A stretch of 64,000 nt of DNA, from the NCBI GenBank assembly GCA_030063045.1, contig JAQSEB010000023.1, positions 3,224,001 through 3,288,000 of the forward strand. The letters are read 5' to 3'. The notes under the pieces are model-generated. The model saw only the letters and a program-made list of their open reading frames with translations, had not been told where the DNA came from and did not search any database. Source of the DNA: Pratylenchus scribneri. Taxonomy: Eukaryota > Nematoda > Chromadorea > Rhabditida > Pratylenchidae. Below are positions 11,701 through 23,059 of this stretch, piece by piece (within the stretch, counting starts at the first letter, position 1; every line of letters starts with the position of its first letter). Both the position numbers and the translations under genes were made by a program.

Positions 11701-13769
11701 GTTCTTTGGTCTTTTCTTTTTCCAATTCCGCCGTTCTTTCCAATGCGGCCAATGCAATTTCGTATGCTTTGCTGTTGACAATGTCCGGTGGAGGGGGCTT
11801 TTAAATTAATTAAATTATAAAAATGAACTTATTCTCAAGATTTACTTTATTATTTTCGGGTGTTGGCTGTCTTTCTGGCATTTGTGGTCCAAATGAAATG
11901 GCCGAAGTGCTTTGAAAATGGGTGGCGAGGACACTGCTTCGCAATGCATTTGGCAATGGTTGGGAAAGTGGCTTAAAATTATTATTGATTGATTGTACAA
12001 AAATATTTATTTTAATCTAACCCGATATGCGGCCGGAATGCTTGTTCGAACTTTTGCCAATGCCGTCGTCAATGGTCCAATTTCCCCATATTTCACCAAA
12101 GGACCTGCGGCCATCTCAGGAATTGGCTCCTCAAAATAAATAAATGATTTTGGTCATATTTAATTCAAACATTTGCTTTGGTTCGATGAATTGCTCCACT
12201 GGAAACGGGAAATGTCAGCCTCAATGTGGTGTCCTCTCGTTTCCGTATTTCTCGTCGATCTCTTTCCTTTAAATTTAATTGAAAATTAATTCCATTTATT
12301 TGACTGACCACATATTTTTGCCTGGATGGATGGTCCGCCGGCATCACTCCTCTATTCCGGAATTCTCGATCCTTTGAACGATCCCTTCTTTCTCTCCAAT
12401 CGTCATATTTTCGTGAATATCTTTTCTCCTCGTCCTCATCACTGCTCGATCCCTTTGGGAGTAAATCCCGTTCAGTTTGTAATTTTTTACAAAGATCTGA
12501 AGAACACAAAAATTAACATTAAATTATTCATAAATTTAATAACAAACTTATTAAATGTTCAACAGATTTATTTTTTATTGTTTCAATCAATTCCGCTCCT
12601 TTTGGTAATTTCCCTTCCTTTAATGAATTATTTTTTAATAAATATATATTTTCAATATTTCCGAACCATTGCCAATTTTGTTGCATTTTTTGTTGCAATA
12701 TCCAACAATTTTTGTTTGTCAATTTTGCCTTGGCTATCCACATAATCCGATTTGTCAAATGATTTTTCCTTAGTCGAAGTCGAGGCCCGGCTATGGCGAA
12801 TTGGTGAAATATTGTCAATTGGCCTGACTGAATGTTCAATTCGTCGGTGCCAAGATTCTTCTATTAATCGCCGTCGGGTTTGCAATGCTCTCTGTCTACT
12901 GAATTGTGGCAATGGACTGTAGGATCGGCTCCGACTTCTTCTTCTCGGACTGTAGGATCGGCTTCGACTTCTTCTCCTCGCTGGTGGTGGGCTTATGCTG
13001 CTATAAGTTCGTTCACTGCTCTTTGAACGATTTCGTTGTTTATCATGTCGAGAATGGGATCTGGATGATGAAGAACTGTGGCGGGTTATTGAATGATTGC
13101 GTTGATGAGATCGTGATACATTTTCTTTTGACTTTACTTCTTCTTTTTTACTAATTCTTCCAGATCTTGAGCTACTCCGACTTTGTGATCGTTTCTTTTT
13201 ATGTTTTCGCTTGGCTTTCTTCGATTTATCGGCCCTACAATTTTTAATTCAATTATAAAATATATAATAATTTTTCTAAACCTTTCTGTTGATTTTTCAT
13301 CTTCTTCTTTTTCTCTTTTTCGTTTCTTCTTTTGTTTCTTCGTCAGAATTTCTCCATTATTGTTGTCAGCTTCAGTATTCCTAAATTTCTTTGCTTCAAT
13401 CATTCTTTTTCTAATTTCTTTCTCCAGTTTCTTGTTCTTTTTTGCAATTTTTTTCGCCTTTTTTTGATCCCGTATTTTTTCCTCTTCAGTTTTTTCTTCT
13501 TCCTTTGGTGATGTTAATTGCGGATCATTTTTGACAAAATCATTCGACAAATCTCCATTTCCATTGTTGGATTGAGGAAAAAGCCAGGGAAATTTTGGCG
13601 GTGCCTTTGACAATATTGCTGCCAAAGATGTTGATTTTTTATTGGTTGCTGCATCCTTCGTATTCTCATCATCTTCTTCTTCGTCTTCATCATCCAATTC
13701 TTCATTATTTTTGAACAATTGAGAATTTGGAATTGATTTTGGTAGTCTAAACCGCATTTCACAAAACAA
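8766..13769 (-). CDS. SON: SON-like splicing cofactor (RS-rich, G-patch and dsRNA-binding domain)
   Basis: The N-terminus (start 13769, or the in-frame Met at 13757) is acidic then Lys-rich. Arg/Ser-rich exons follow at about 13080-12900 (SRSRSYSPRRRSRSRSYSP). The middle exons carry ALAALERTAELEKEK (about 11720) and IHRTKA motifs. The C-terminus has a G-patch (9345-9180: GVGMRLMEKMGWKPGQGLGK) followed directly by a double-stranded-RNA-binding domain (NPISVLMEVCARQHWEQPQF ... LASSNKRAGKAQVCMVILDAL, 9110-8820). That order, RS then G-patch then dsRBD, is the hallmark of SON, a nuclear-speckle protein supporting splicing of weak introns and cell-cycle transcripts. The stop is either TAA at 8821-8823 or, if a last small intron is spliced, TGA at 8766-8768. 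An intron of about 850-1000 bases between roughly 9350-9500 and 10370 is unusually long for this window and holds the inverted-repeat elements listed separately. Confidence 0.85.
9599..9749. mobile_element. 151-bp MITE-like inverted-repeat element 1 (intron of SON-like gene)
   Basis: Perfect 16-bp terminal inverted repeats, ATGTTGCGCGTTATCA at 9599-9614 and its reverse complement at 9734-9749, flank an AT-rich core with no coding capacity. The GC-rich ends stand out sharply from the surroundings. No clear target-site duplication is visible. Confidence 0.7.
9816..10143. mobile_element. 328-bp MITE-like inverted-repeat element 2 (same intron)
   Basis: Imperfect terminal inverted repeats of about 34 bp: AAACCTAAAATCGCCCACAA at 9816 and, inverted, TTGTGGGTGATTTAGGTTT ending at 10143. 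The interior is very AT-rich and non-coding. It follows element 1 by 66 bases in the same intron. Confidence 0.65.
10233..10277. repeat. Near-perfect 17-bp stem hairpin
   Basis: TTGGAGTTGAATTTTCC at 10233-10249 pairs with GGAAAATTCATCTCCAA at 10261-10277 (16 of 17 positions) around an 11-base loop, in the same SON-gene intron. A second inverted pair (CAGACTATTTGG near 10287 and CCAAATAGTCTG near 10389) lies just outside it. Probably another small foldback element. Confidence 0.6.
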
Positions 13770-14207
13770 ATTTGGTTGGATATGGACTATGGAATGGAGT
13801 ATAAAAAAACTCGAACGAACTATATCCTTTTCGAGTTTCGAGTTTCGACCTAAAAATAAAAAATATTAAGACATTTTATCCAAACGGTTTTCGGCAATTT
13901 ACAAGGATTAAATCAAAAATCAATCAAATTTTTGGATTTAGAATGTTGTAAAGTGTAAACCTTTTAAACCAGTTTAAAAACATCATTCAATTTATGTTAA
14001 AAATGGTTTAATTAATAGTTTTAAACAATTTTTTAGACGAAATTCAATAAACAATTTATCAAATCCATAAAAAATTCCCAATACCGTAATCCACAATCAA
14101 TAATAAGCAATAACCGGGGAGAGAACGCAGAATAACTTATTCTGCTGTGCTGCTGTTTCTGTTTTCATTTACTTTACTTTTAATATTCAATAAAAATGGG
14201 GTGTGCA
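13770..14207. other. Intergenic region between SON-like gene and foldback element
   Basis: AT-rich and without coding signal. It should contain the 5' flank of the SON-like gene. A TACCGTA motif lies at about 14092. Confidence 0.4.
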
Positions 14208-14620
14208 TTATTTTGCCGAAAGATTTAAATGGTTTTGCCGAAAAAATGCATTATTTTGCCGAAAGATCAGTTTTTTGATTATAACTCTTTTGTGCTTGAT
14301 CCTAGACCCTAAAACCATTTAGCATATTTGTAGAGCTCATCGAGACGCGTCGATTGACCTATATATTGTCGGGGTTTGGCCAAAATTAAAGGTATTAAAC
14401 CGTCTAAACCATATTTTGGTTTTTGGTTTATAACTTTTTGGTTTGGGTTTAAACCCAGACAAACTATACATCAATCGGCGCGTCTCGATGAGCTCTACAA
14501 ATATACTAAATGGTTTGGGGGTCTAGGATCAAGCACAAAAGAGTTCTAATCAAAAAACTGATCTTTCGGCAAAATAATGCATTTTTTCGGCAAAACCATG
14601 TAATTCTTTCGGCAAAATAA
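14208..14620. mobile_element. 413-bp foldback (nearly all-palindrome) element A
   Basis: The left arm (TTATTTTGCCGAAAGAT from 14208, then GGTTTTGCCGAAAAAATGCA, then GATCAGTTTTTTGATT) is repeated in reverse complement ending at 14620. The arms are about 180 bp each and pair with few mismatches around a small AT-rich centre at about 14375-14440. Short GCCGAAA sub-repeats occur inside each arm. There is no ORF. It shares the module AGCTCATCGA with CGCGTCGATTGA and CTATATATTG with the foldback element at 22349. Confidence 0.85.
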
Positions 14621-14898
14621 TATTATCTCATAAAAATGATGTTGGTATTGGTAGTTAAATTAAATCAATTCATTTCAAAGATTCAAGTAATTATAAAGAA
14701 TTATCAATATTCAAAAATTCATTTCAGCCTCAACACTCAACCTTCAAGCCTTCAATTCAATTTTTTGCATTAGAATCCTTTATTACATTTTCCATGAATT
14801 TTAATCTTCCTAATTTCAACGTTCATCCCTCTTTCTATTCTAGATCATAGCATAACAAAAACAAACAAAACCACCTATATTCGGATAAACTACATATA

Positions 14899-16350
14899 AT
14901 GCCGCTCTGTCCAACTTGCGAACGTCCTGTCTATTTCGGTAAAAATTATTTTTCAAAATTTTCTAATTTACTTGTTGTTTTCAGCTGAGCGAGTGACTTC
15001 AATTGGAAAGGATTGGCATCGACCATGTCTTCGCTGCTTCAATGAGGCCTGCAAAAAAACATTGGCTGCCGGTACTTATTTACCCCTCGGTCACAGTGAG
15101 GCGGAAGGACGCCGAGGAGAACGGAAAACATTTTGGCCTTCCGCCGAGTTGTGGTCACATTCAGCGGAATTTTTCATTCCGTCGCCGACAAAAAATTTCC
15201 GCCCATTTTGTGGTCACATGACCAGTTTCCTCCTAAATCATTGTGACCACAAAATAGGACGGAATTTTTTGTCGGCGACGGAATCAAAAATTCCGCTGAA
15301 TGTGACCACTCAGATTTTTAGGAAAACGCCGAGCGGAAATCGAATGCAATTCCGTCGCCCCAAAACGCCGAAGTGGTCACAATAAAATTTGAGAGTTTTT
15401 CCGCTCTTTCAATTAAAAATTAAATTTATTTTTGAAAATTATTTTAAAATTTCAAAAATTTGATAAAAATCTAAAATCAGGTACACCTTATTCAGAAAAA
15501 TTTCCTCTTTTTAATGATATAAAAATCAAATGAAAATATAAAAATTTATATGATTTATATTTTGCATCTTCATAATAATGTTTTTCCTCATCCAAATAAA
15601 TAAATTCTTATATCATTGAAAAGAGCAGAGTTTTTTACATAGGATGGAATTGATTTGGAAAGCTTATAAAATTTTTTAATATTTTTTATTTATTTTTAAA
15701 AATGTCTAGTCGAGGGTTTTTGGGCAAAATACAAGGAATTCCGCTCGGCGGAGGACGGAAAAATTCAAATTATTTGAATTGCCGGCGTTTTCGGTTCGAC
15801 GGAAAAAAAGGCCAAAATCGCTCCACTGTGACCAGCATCAGCGGAAAACCCGATCGGCGGAAAAACGTCGGGCGTTTTTCCGCTGTCTCAATCCGCTAGA
15901 ATGGTCACAATAAAAAAACGCTCGGCGGAGAGCTTTTTTCCGTTCGACCGAAAACGCTCGGCGTTTCTGCTGGGGTGGTCAATAGCGAAAACGCGGCGGA
16001 ATGCGTTTTTCCGTTCGACCGAAAAAAGTTCGGCGTTTTCCGCTGTTAATGTGACATAGGTATTCCGTCGCGGTGAGCGGAAAACGCCTCACTGTGACCG
16101 AGGGGTTATCATTTTTCAATCCAGTTTTTCATCTTTTTAAGGTGGACACTCCGAGCATGAGGGAAAGCCATATTGCAATCGTTGCTACGGTGCGCTCTTC
16201 GGACCTCGCGGGTATTTAATTATTGATCAAAAATTGATTAAATTTGGTTATTATTTAAGCTATGGACACGGCGGAGTCGAGTCTCATGTCTTCCTTGGCG
16301 GAACCACTGGAACTAGCCCTGGTGCGCAGAATTCACAACCTGGCCAATAA
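14899..16350 (+). CDS. Cysteine-rich LIM-only protein (CRIP type)
   Basis: Exon 1 starts at 14899 ([13 protein letters not shown]). Exon 2 runs from about 14986 to 15072 ([18 protein letters not shown]...KKTLAAG). After an intron of about 1.07 kb, exon 3 (from about 16142) encodes [20 protein letters not shown], and a last exon encodes [14 protein letters not shown] with a stop at 16348-16350. The zinc ligands of one LIM domain are in place (C-x2-C-x17-H-x2-C, then the second finger ending in CNRC), and the Gly-rich tail [13 protein letters not shown] is characteristic of CRIP/CRP proteins. About 90 residues are expected. The family has structural or adaptor roles in muscle and gut; C. elegans VALV-1 is the nearest type I know. 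The long intron is almost wholly a TIR element. Confidence 0.9.
15083..16105. mobile_element. 1,023-bp TIR element with TTA duplication (PIF/Harbinger-like, non-autonomous)
   Basis: Terminal inverted repeats CCCCTCGGTCACAGTGAGGC (left, 15083) and the exact reverse complement ending at 16105. TTA occurs immediately outside both ends (15080-15082 and 16106-16108), as in PIF/Harbinger target duplications. Inside, a second long palindrome (about 15151-15309, arms beginning GTGGTCACATTCAGCGGAAT) is nested, and GC-rich sub-repeats such as CGGCGTTTTCCG recur at 15720-16080. There is no transposase ORF. It sits within an intron of the CRIP gene without interrupting an exon. Confidence 0.85.
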
Positions 16351-16740
16351 AGAAACATCGATGAATGAGGAACGGATGCAACAATAAAATAAAACGATTT
16401 TTGTTTGGTGTAATTTGTCTTCTTCCAATCCACCTACAAAACATTTTCTTCTACTACTATTCTCTCCTATCATCATATCATCTTCATTCCATTCACGTTG
16501 GGTTTAAGTTCAATTCAATTTTATTGTAAATGTTTACACAATCAATGCAAACTTATATTTGTCAAATCCCTACCTTTCTTTAAAAGTTCAAATTTGATAA
16601 AAAAAAATTTTTTAATCTCGAGTCTCGACTAAATTAATGGTGCGAATTTAATTCATATATGAATATTAATTTATCCTAAATGGAAATTGGAAACCTCCAA
16701 CATATGTTCTAGAGAAGAGACTATAAAATTTTATAAGAAA

Positions 16741-17976
16741 ATGGCCAATGAACAAACATTGGAACAACAATTTGCATTCTGTGAAGGAATTGTGGACGAT
16801 TTATTGCATGATCGACTTGGCGATTCCAAAAATCCTAAAAGGAATGTAAGTCGTTTGTTCAACTACCTTTTTAATTCCTTCTGATAAAGGAAAAACTTCG
16901 ATATTGCATTGAAAAACTGCAATCATTGAACCTTGATATTGAGCGACTTTCCTTATTCAGTACAAATGATCAGATTGAGGAATTACCGACCAGCACAATT
17001 CGATATTTGCTTGTGCCGGCTTATTTAGCTTATGTGCTCGAGGAAATTCAAGTAGAACTCGACAAAAGGAAGGTTTATTTGACCACTGCTAAAGTAATTT
17101 TCATTTTAAATCAGTTACATTAAATAATTTTATTTAGTCATTTTACCGTGAATTCCTACTAAATTTGCTAATTTTTGAGCTCATCAATTTTAAATTGCCA
17201 TGGATGGATGAAGAAAATCAAATCAAATCCGGTGTTTTAAATGCCCCTCGATCGACTGAATTGGAGAAGGGAATTTCAATGCGTCAGCAAAAAATAACAA
17301 GAATTACACAAATGGAACAGATGGAAAAAGCATTGGCAAAACTTCGACTTGAAGAACAAAGGAACAATGATGAGGCTGCTCAGGTTGTTTGTTTTTTTGA
17401 TGAAAATTAATTGGAAAAATTAAATCAATTTAAGCGAGAAATTATTTTTGTGTTAATTCGGATTTGGTCAATTCGAGCAATCAAAGAATTGGAAATGATT
17501 GATGGTTTTATTTATTTTATTATTTTGAATATATTTATGTCTTTTCAGAGGAATTAAGAATGCTTGAACAATTCGAGGCTAATCGAAATTCCGATTCAGG
17601 GCCGCAAGCATCAACAAGCAAAGAAGGTAAAAAACAATGGATTAATAAAATTACTTTTGTTTATTAAGCTGTTCCAAAACTAAAACCATTCATCATTGCC
17701 CGATCAGATCAGCAAAAGAAAATTTTTGGCCTTGGTTATCCGAGCATTCCAACAGTGACGGTGGATGAGTGGTTTGACCAAATGCAGAAAAATGGCGGAT
17801 TTGGGAAAATGGGACCAGGCAAAAAGATGGAAACATTTACAATTAACAAACGCCAAAATGAATCGGATGAAGATATGGATGAGGATGATGAGGGGAAAAG
17901 ACAAGCAAAAATCAGAATGGATGATTGGAAAGATATGCACCCACGAGGATGGGGAAATACTCATAATAAGGGATAA
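16741..17976 (+). CDS. PP2A-phosphatase regulatory protein alpha4 / TAP42 (IGBP1 family)
   Basis: Exons at 16741-16843, about 16890-17093, 17138-17382, 17435-17503, 17549-17625 and 17669-17976 join into an alpha4 protein of about 330 residues. I see the helical N-terminus (EQQFAFCEGIVDDLL), the conserved core (STIRYLLVPAYLAYVLEEI and REFLLNLLIFELI-like helices), IRAIKELEMIDEELRMLEQF, and the typical end FGLGYPSIPTVTVDEW...DDWKDMHPRGWGNTHNKG. The family binds and stabilises catalytic subunits of PP2A, PP4 and PP6 and links them to TOR signalling; C. elegans PPFR-4 is the equivalent. I chose the Met at 16741 because it opens the conserved helix; an in-frame Met at 16687 is possible. The stretch DEDMDEDDEG before the end is acidic, as in relatives. 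Confidence 0.92.
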
Positions 17977-18097
17977 ATTTGCATTTTTTAAAATCAAACT
18001 TTAACTTAAAAATAAAATAAAAATGATTTGGTTATAATGGTTTTCCAATTGTTTCGGTTATGGCCATCAATAAGCAAATTTACAGATAGCTTTTTTT

Positions 18098-18290
18098 TTA
18101 CTTTATGAGTAGTTAGTAGAGTAGATTGTCCCTCTATGCATAGAGCTGGATAGCTGAGGCGGTAAAGCTATTGGATTTTGTATGGAAGTTCAATTCCCAG
18201 CGGTGGCAAATAATTTTTTTTCAACATTTTTACTTTTTATTCTTCACAAATTATTCTCTGATGAGATGAGCCCCCGTAAGGTATAAGAAG
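18098..18290 (+). mobile_element. tRNA-derived SINE-like copy 1
   Basis: Contains a tRNA-like internal promoter: A-box-like TAGCTGAGGCGG (18151) and B-box-like GTTCAATTCCC (18188). It is preceded by TATGAGTAGT and followed by CAAATAATTTTTT, then TTCTCTGATGAG...GCCCC. The same blocks occur in the same order at 51853-52020. It does not fold into a clean functional tRNA (no proper anticodon arm). Confidence 0.6.
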
Positions 18291-18543
18291 ACAACAGTCA
18301 GATTCCCTAGCTCCCAAGACTCATTTAAACAACGAAAAAAATTCATCAAGAATTGAGATGGGATGAAGATGAACAAATAAAATTAGCCGCTGCCCCTGTT
18401 TATTTGACCATTGGCCATTGTGTCATTTTTTCGTATCATTTCGTCCATTTCCCTGTTTGTTTTTACCCCGGCCTTTATAAATAAACATGATGTACAGTCA
18501 AAATATTTCATTTTACAATAGCAATTAATTTACTCCTTTTATA

Positions 18544-19301
18544 ATGACTCCTTTGTTTTTGTCCACAATATTCGTTTCCATTATCAATGGAGTAATTTGC
18601 ATTCCTTCAATTCCACCTCCTCCGCCTCCATTCGACATTCCACCACCTCCTCCATTTGGCCCTGCTGCACTCCTCCCTCCTCCTCATAATGGCCATTTCC
18701 CATTTCCACCACCTCCTGGTCCGCCAATACCTGAATTCTTGATGGATGTCAGCGAAAAAGCCCATCGGGAACATTTGCAATTATTTTTGGAGAGTGAGGG
18801 AAAAACCAAAAGTGAATTAAAAAAGGAATTAGAAAAATGGGCGATAAATAATGGAGTAAAGGTTGGAAATGGATGGGAGGAATATTAAGGATTAAAAATA
18901 ATTAAAAGGAGGAATTCGATAAATTCATGGCCGAACATGAGAAAAGACGAAGCCAATACCACGATTTAATTATGGCAAATTTGGCTGGTGATGCTTTGGC
19001 TGCATTCAACAAAATCTGGGTCCGTCATTTTCATTCCGGAATTCATTCATTTTTATTTTCCCAGGCAATTCTCGAAAATGATCAGATTTCTCGCACCGAT
19101 GAATGCCAACAAATTCGTCAGGTCACCGATCAATTGAAGGTCAAAATTCGTGATCTGATCCCCCACATGGCTCCGAAAATCCCTGGGCCACCGCCACATG
19201 GATGTTTTCCTCTTCCTCCTTTTCCCCCTCCATTTTCCGGACCTCCTCCTCAATTTTCGAAGATGGAATCTTCTACGAAAAATGACGAACAAAAGGCATA
19301 A
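18544..19301 (+). CDS. SXP/RAL-2 (DUF148) family secreted protein, proline-rich
   Basis: The protein begins MTPLFLSTIFVSIINGVIC, a clear signal peptide. A proline-rich stretch (residues about 23-60) and the DUF148 core follow (ISEKAHREH-like helix, then LESEGKTKSELKKELEKWA). Two short introns, about 18859-18909 and 19021-19066 (the latter multiple-of-three and stop-free), separate the exons. Exon 2 encodes EEFDKFMAEHEKRRSQYHDL and exon 3 ILENDQISRTDECQQIRQVT, ending in another proline-rich tail. SXP/RAL-2 proteins are nematode-specific, secreted from hypodermis, amphids or glands, and bind metal or host ligands; in parasites they are antigens or candidate effectors. Flanked upstream by a SINE-like copy. 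Confidence 0.88.
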
Positions 19302-19900
19302 AAGAAGGCAGAAAGAATAACATTTTGTTGAATATTTATTTTGACATTTTCGATCGGAATGTTTTTAATTGACCTTGATAAACTAATAAAAAGTGCGTAG
19401 AATATTATTTTATTATGGGATATTTAAAGGAGTTGACAGGTGGTTGGCCGATGAAAATGAAACCAGTTTTTGAATGATTTTATAGTGAAATAATCAATGT
19501 GAAGGGAATCAGATCACCACAATTTTTTCTAGGAATATGCGAAAAATGTTTATTTACATCCTTAAATTTAATGGCTAATCATTTTGCATTCTTTTTTGTT
19601 GGAAAAAATAAACCAATCCCCCCGTTTAAATGCAACATAATCCATCCTTGTTTTTCATTGAAGGAGGGGGGGGACATGTAATTTAAAGTAGAATCGTTTA
19701 AAAAAGAACAGAAAAACCACCAAATAGCGCCAGCTGATTATTTCCGCTTGAATGAATGCGAAATGGAAGGAACCGAAATAAGTGGGGGAGAGTAAATTGA
19801 TCGGCCACAAGGCCCAGCAGTGATTGATCAACAAAGTATTTAATAAGAAACCCTCCATTCCATTTTAATTTAGTAATTGTTTTTGAATGGATTCATAAAA
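19302..19900. other. Intergenic region, no gene seen
   Basis: AT-rich; short ORFs have no coding character. It contains the 3' end of the SXP/RAL-2 gene and the promoter side of the ankyrin gene. Confidence 0.4.
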
Positions 19901-22158
19901 ATGCCGCTGGAAAATATCAAAAGCTATTTTGTGAAGGGAGAAAGGCTACAAAATGTGAATTCCTCTTTGATGCCATCATCCTCCAACCAATTGGAACAAA
20001 TTGGGTAAATTCTTCTTATTTTAATTCCACAATTATAATAATCAGTCAAAATAATGCGGCCATTTCGTCGACTTCATCTTCGCCCGAAATTCCCAAAAAT
20101 ATTCGCTCAATTTTTCGAATCAAAAGACAACAAAAAGCACAAATTGAAGGAAATGTTGGAATTGGAACATCAGATGAAACATTAAAAATATCCGACAATT
20201 CCAGTTTGTTTTTCATGAAATAAATTCTAAAATTTCTATTTTAAGATGCCCTAAGGCGGCATCGGCGCCAATCCACATTGGCTTCAATTCTCACCGTTTT
20301 CAGCATTCCTTGTTTCCTCCTTTGCTTTCTTTCATTTTTGTTCATAATTTTGCTTTTTCTGGTCACCGGATATCATCTGGCCAAATATATGCATCCTTCC
20401 AATGATTCAATGCCGATTGTCGAATTCAGGGGCGACGATGAATTGGCAGCGATTGCCGGATGGCATTTTGGGGGAGAAAAGTATTTTTGTGAAGGAAAAT
20501 TGATGGATAATATTGGAACTTTCAGGGGGGAATTATATTCGGCCAATTTATTCAATTTGAAGGAGAATAAAAATGATGACAATGAAAATTTGGTAAGTTT
20601 AGGGGAAAATTGGTAAAATGGACTAATTAAAAAATAGTCAGGCATTAAATTTGTGAATGGCACAAAAATTGACATTTTGAATGGAAAATCGCCATTGAAT
20701 TTGGCAGTGGAAGATGGTGATTTGGAATTGGTGAAATATTTAATCGAAAATGGAGCGAATGTGAGGGCAAAAGACCAAAATGGATGGACACCGTTGCATT
20801 ATGGGGCATTGAATGGGCAACGGTCAATTTTATTGTATTTGTTGAAATATTGGCAAGAAAATGGCGATGAAAATGAATTGGAATCAATTTTGACGGAAAT
20901 GGAGGGAAGGAAAATGGCCGGAAATGAATGGGAAAAAATTAAATTGGATTTGAAGGAAACAATGGCAAAATTGAATTCAAAAAGGAATGAAAGGTGGAAA
21001 TATTTATTTAAATGGAAATACTAAATTTGAATGCAGATTGGAATTGCCAATTGGCCATGCCGAATTGAAAATGCAAGAATATATTCATTTGGGACAAATT
21101 AAAAAGTTGGAAATATATTTGAATGGGAAATTAATGTGAAATATTAAAGGAATGAAAAGCAACGACAAATTTGGGGCGATTTATTGAAGGCAGCAAAACA
21201 TGGAAAAGTGGATTTGATGAGAAAATTGCTTGATCAAGGGGCGGACATAAATGAGACAAGGAATGGATTTGGGAACAGTGCATTGCATTTGGCATCGACT
21301 TATGGCCATTTGGAGGTGGTCAAACTACTTTTGGAGATGGGGGCTGATGTGCGGGCAAGGAATACAAAACAACAAACTGCACTCTATTATTCGGCATGTG
21401 AAGGCAAAGAACAGGTTGGAACGAAAATGGAAATATGAATTGAGAATGTTTTGGATTGGATAATGGATAATAAATAGCCATAAAAAGGATATTATTAATG
21501 GGAGGAAAGGAAATAAATGATTAATTTTGGCTAAAAAAAGGTGGTCATTTTGTTGATCGAATTTGGGGCGGAAGTGAATGCCCGGGGAAAGGATGGGAAC
21601 ACTCCGTTGCATTGTGCAGCCGAAGAAGGATGGGAACGAATTGAACAAATACTAATTGAGGTTGGATTCAATGTTTAGAAGGGAATGAATGAATTAAATT
21701 ATAATTAGAATGGAGCAGAAGTGAATGCCAAAAATGAGCGAGGATATATTCCACTGCATTGGGCGGCACAATACGGAAAGGCAAAGGCATGTTCCACACT
21801 TTTGGCCAATGGAGCTGATGTGAATGCCAAAGTGACCAAAAATGAGGTCACCGCACTCCATTTGGCCGCACAAGAAGGACATAAACATGTGAGAATAATT
21901 TATGAATGAATTTAATTATTGATGAAGATTTTGGAATTATTGTTGGAAAATGGAGCAAATTTGGAGGAAGTTGACCGGTACGGATGGACGGCATTGCATT
22001 ATGCGATCAGGAATGGACGAATTGGATGCGTTAAATTCCTTTTGGACAAATGGAATGGCCATAAAAATGATGGCCCTTCATTTTTTGCTCTAATCCACGG
22101 AGAAGATAATCAAATAAAGGAATTAATGATGCATAAATTATTCCACTCAAAAAGATAA
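19901..22158 (+). CDS. Membrane-anchored ankyrin-repeat protein
   Basis: Start at 19901 (MPLENIKSYFVKGERL). An N-terminal segment of about 100 residues rich in Ser and basic residues is followed by one strong transmembrane helix at 20290-20380 (FLLCFLSFLFIILLFLVTGY). The C-terminal part carries about seven ankyrin repeats from 20690 to the stop at 22158, for example SPLNLAVEDGDLELVKYLIE, SALHLASTYGHLEVVKLLLE, TPLHCAAEEGWERIEQILIE, ALHLAAQEGHKH and ALHYAIRNGRIGCVKFLLD. Introns of 40-70 bases split the repeats. With a single span between the basic N-terminus and the repeats, the repeats would face the lumen or the outside in a type II topology, which is unusual for ankyrin domains. No channel or kinase domain is attached. 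I do not recognise a closer family; the role is probably protein-protein binding. Confidence 0.8.
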
Positions 22159-22348
22159 AAAATATTATTTTGAGAGTAAATATTTATGAGTGGAGGAATG
22201 ATTCCCATTCTCATCCTTATCTGTCTATATTTAATCATTATTTTTGTTCATTTTATGATAAAAGAACAGCAAAATATTTTAATATTTTCAACAAAATATA
22301 TTTGATATTTTCCAATTAACCCAAAAAATGTCAATTCAACAAAAGAAA

Positions 22349-22962
22349 GGTAAAAAAGAATTGGGGTCCCAAAATTTTTTTTTTAATTTTTCAAAAATTG
22401 CTATATGGGGGTTATTTGGGGTGCTGAGCACGAATCTGACATCCATTTTGCCATATCTGACCATCTTGGTAGCATAATGCCGACTTTTACCAAGAAAATG
22501 TCAAGAGGGGACCAAGGCCAATTTTCAAAATATTTTTAATATAGGCATATTATAGCTCAATCGACGCGGCTCATCGAGCTGAATCTAATGATACCATTTT
22601 TATTATGTAATAATGACATATAGGCAAGTTATGGCCAAAAGAAAAATTTATCATGGTAAGGTATTTAGGCCTCTAACTTGAGCCAATCGCAATATTATTC
22701 AATAAAAATGGTACCATTAGATTCAGCTCGCTGATCTGCGTCGATTGAGCTATATATTGACCATATAAAAAATTTTGCCTAAAATGCCCTTGGTCCCCCC
22801 TTCCCTTCTTCTTGGTAAAAGTCGGCAATATCTTACCAAGATGGTAAGATATGACAAAATGGATGTCAGATTCGTGTTCTAAGCCCCCGAAAACCACCAG
22901 AAACCAATTTTTTGAAAAATCAAAAAAAATTTTTTTTGGGACCCCAATTCTTTACGTTTACC
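22349..22962. mobile_element. 614-bp foldback element B
   Basis: The left arm starts GGTAAAAAAGAATTGGGGTC (22349) and the right arm ends with its imperfect inverse (GACCCCAATTCTTTACGTTTACC is the right terminus, 22940-22962). Conserved inner blocks include CACGAATCTGACATCCATTT, CCATCTTGGTA and GCCGACTTTTACCAAG, all present inverted on the other arm. The centre holds CTCAATCGACGCGGCTCATC and its inverse, a module shared with foldback element A. No ORF. Confidence 0.85.
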
Positions 22963-23059
22963 TAAAAATTTAAATTAAATTGGAAAATTATTTTGCCAAG
23001 ATTGCCCCCGCCAATGTGACATTTTCACAACGAGAATTGCAAAATTGAATGCTCAAAAA

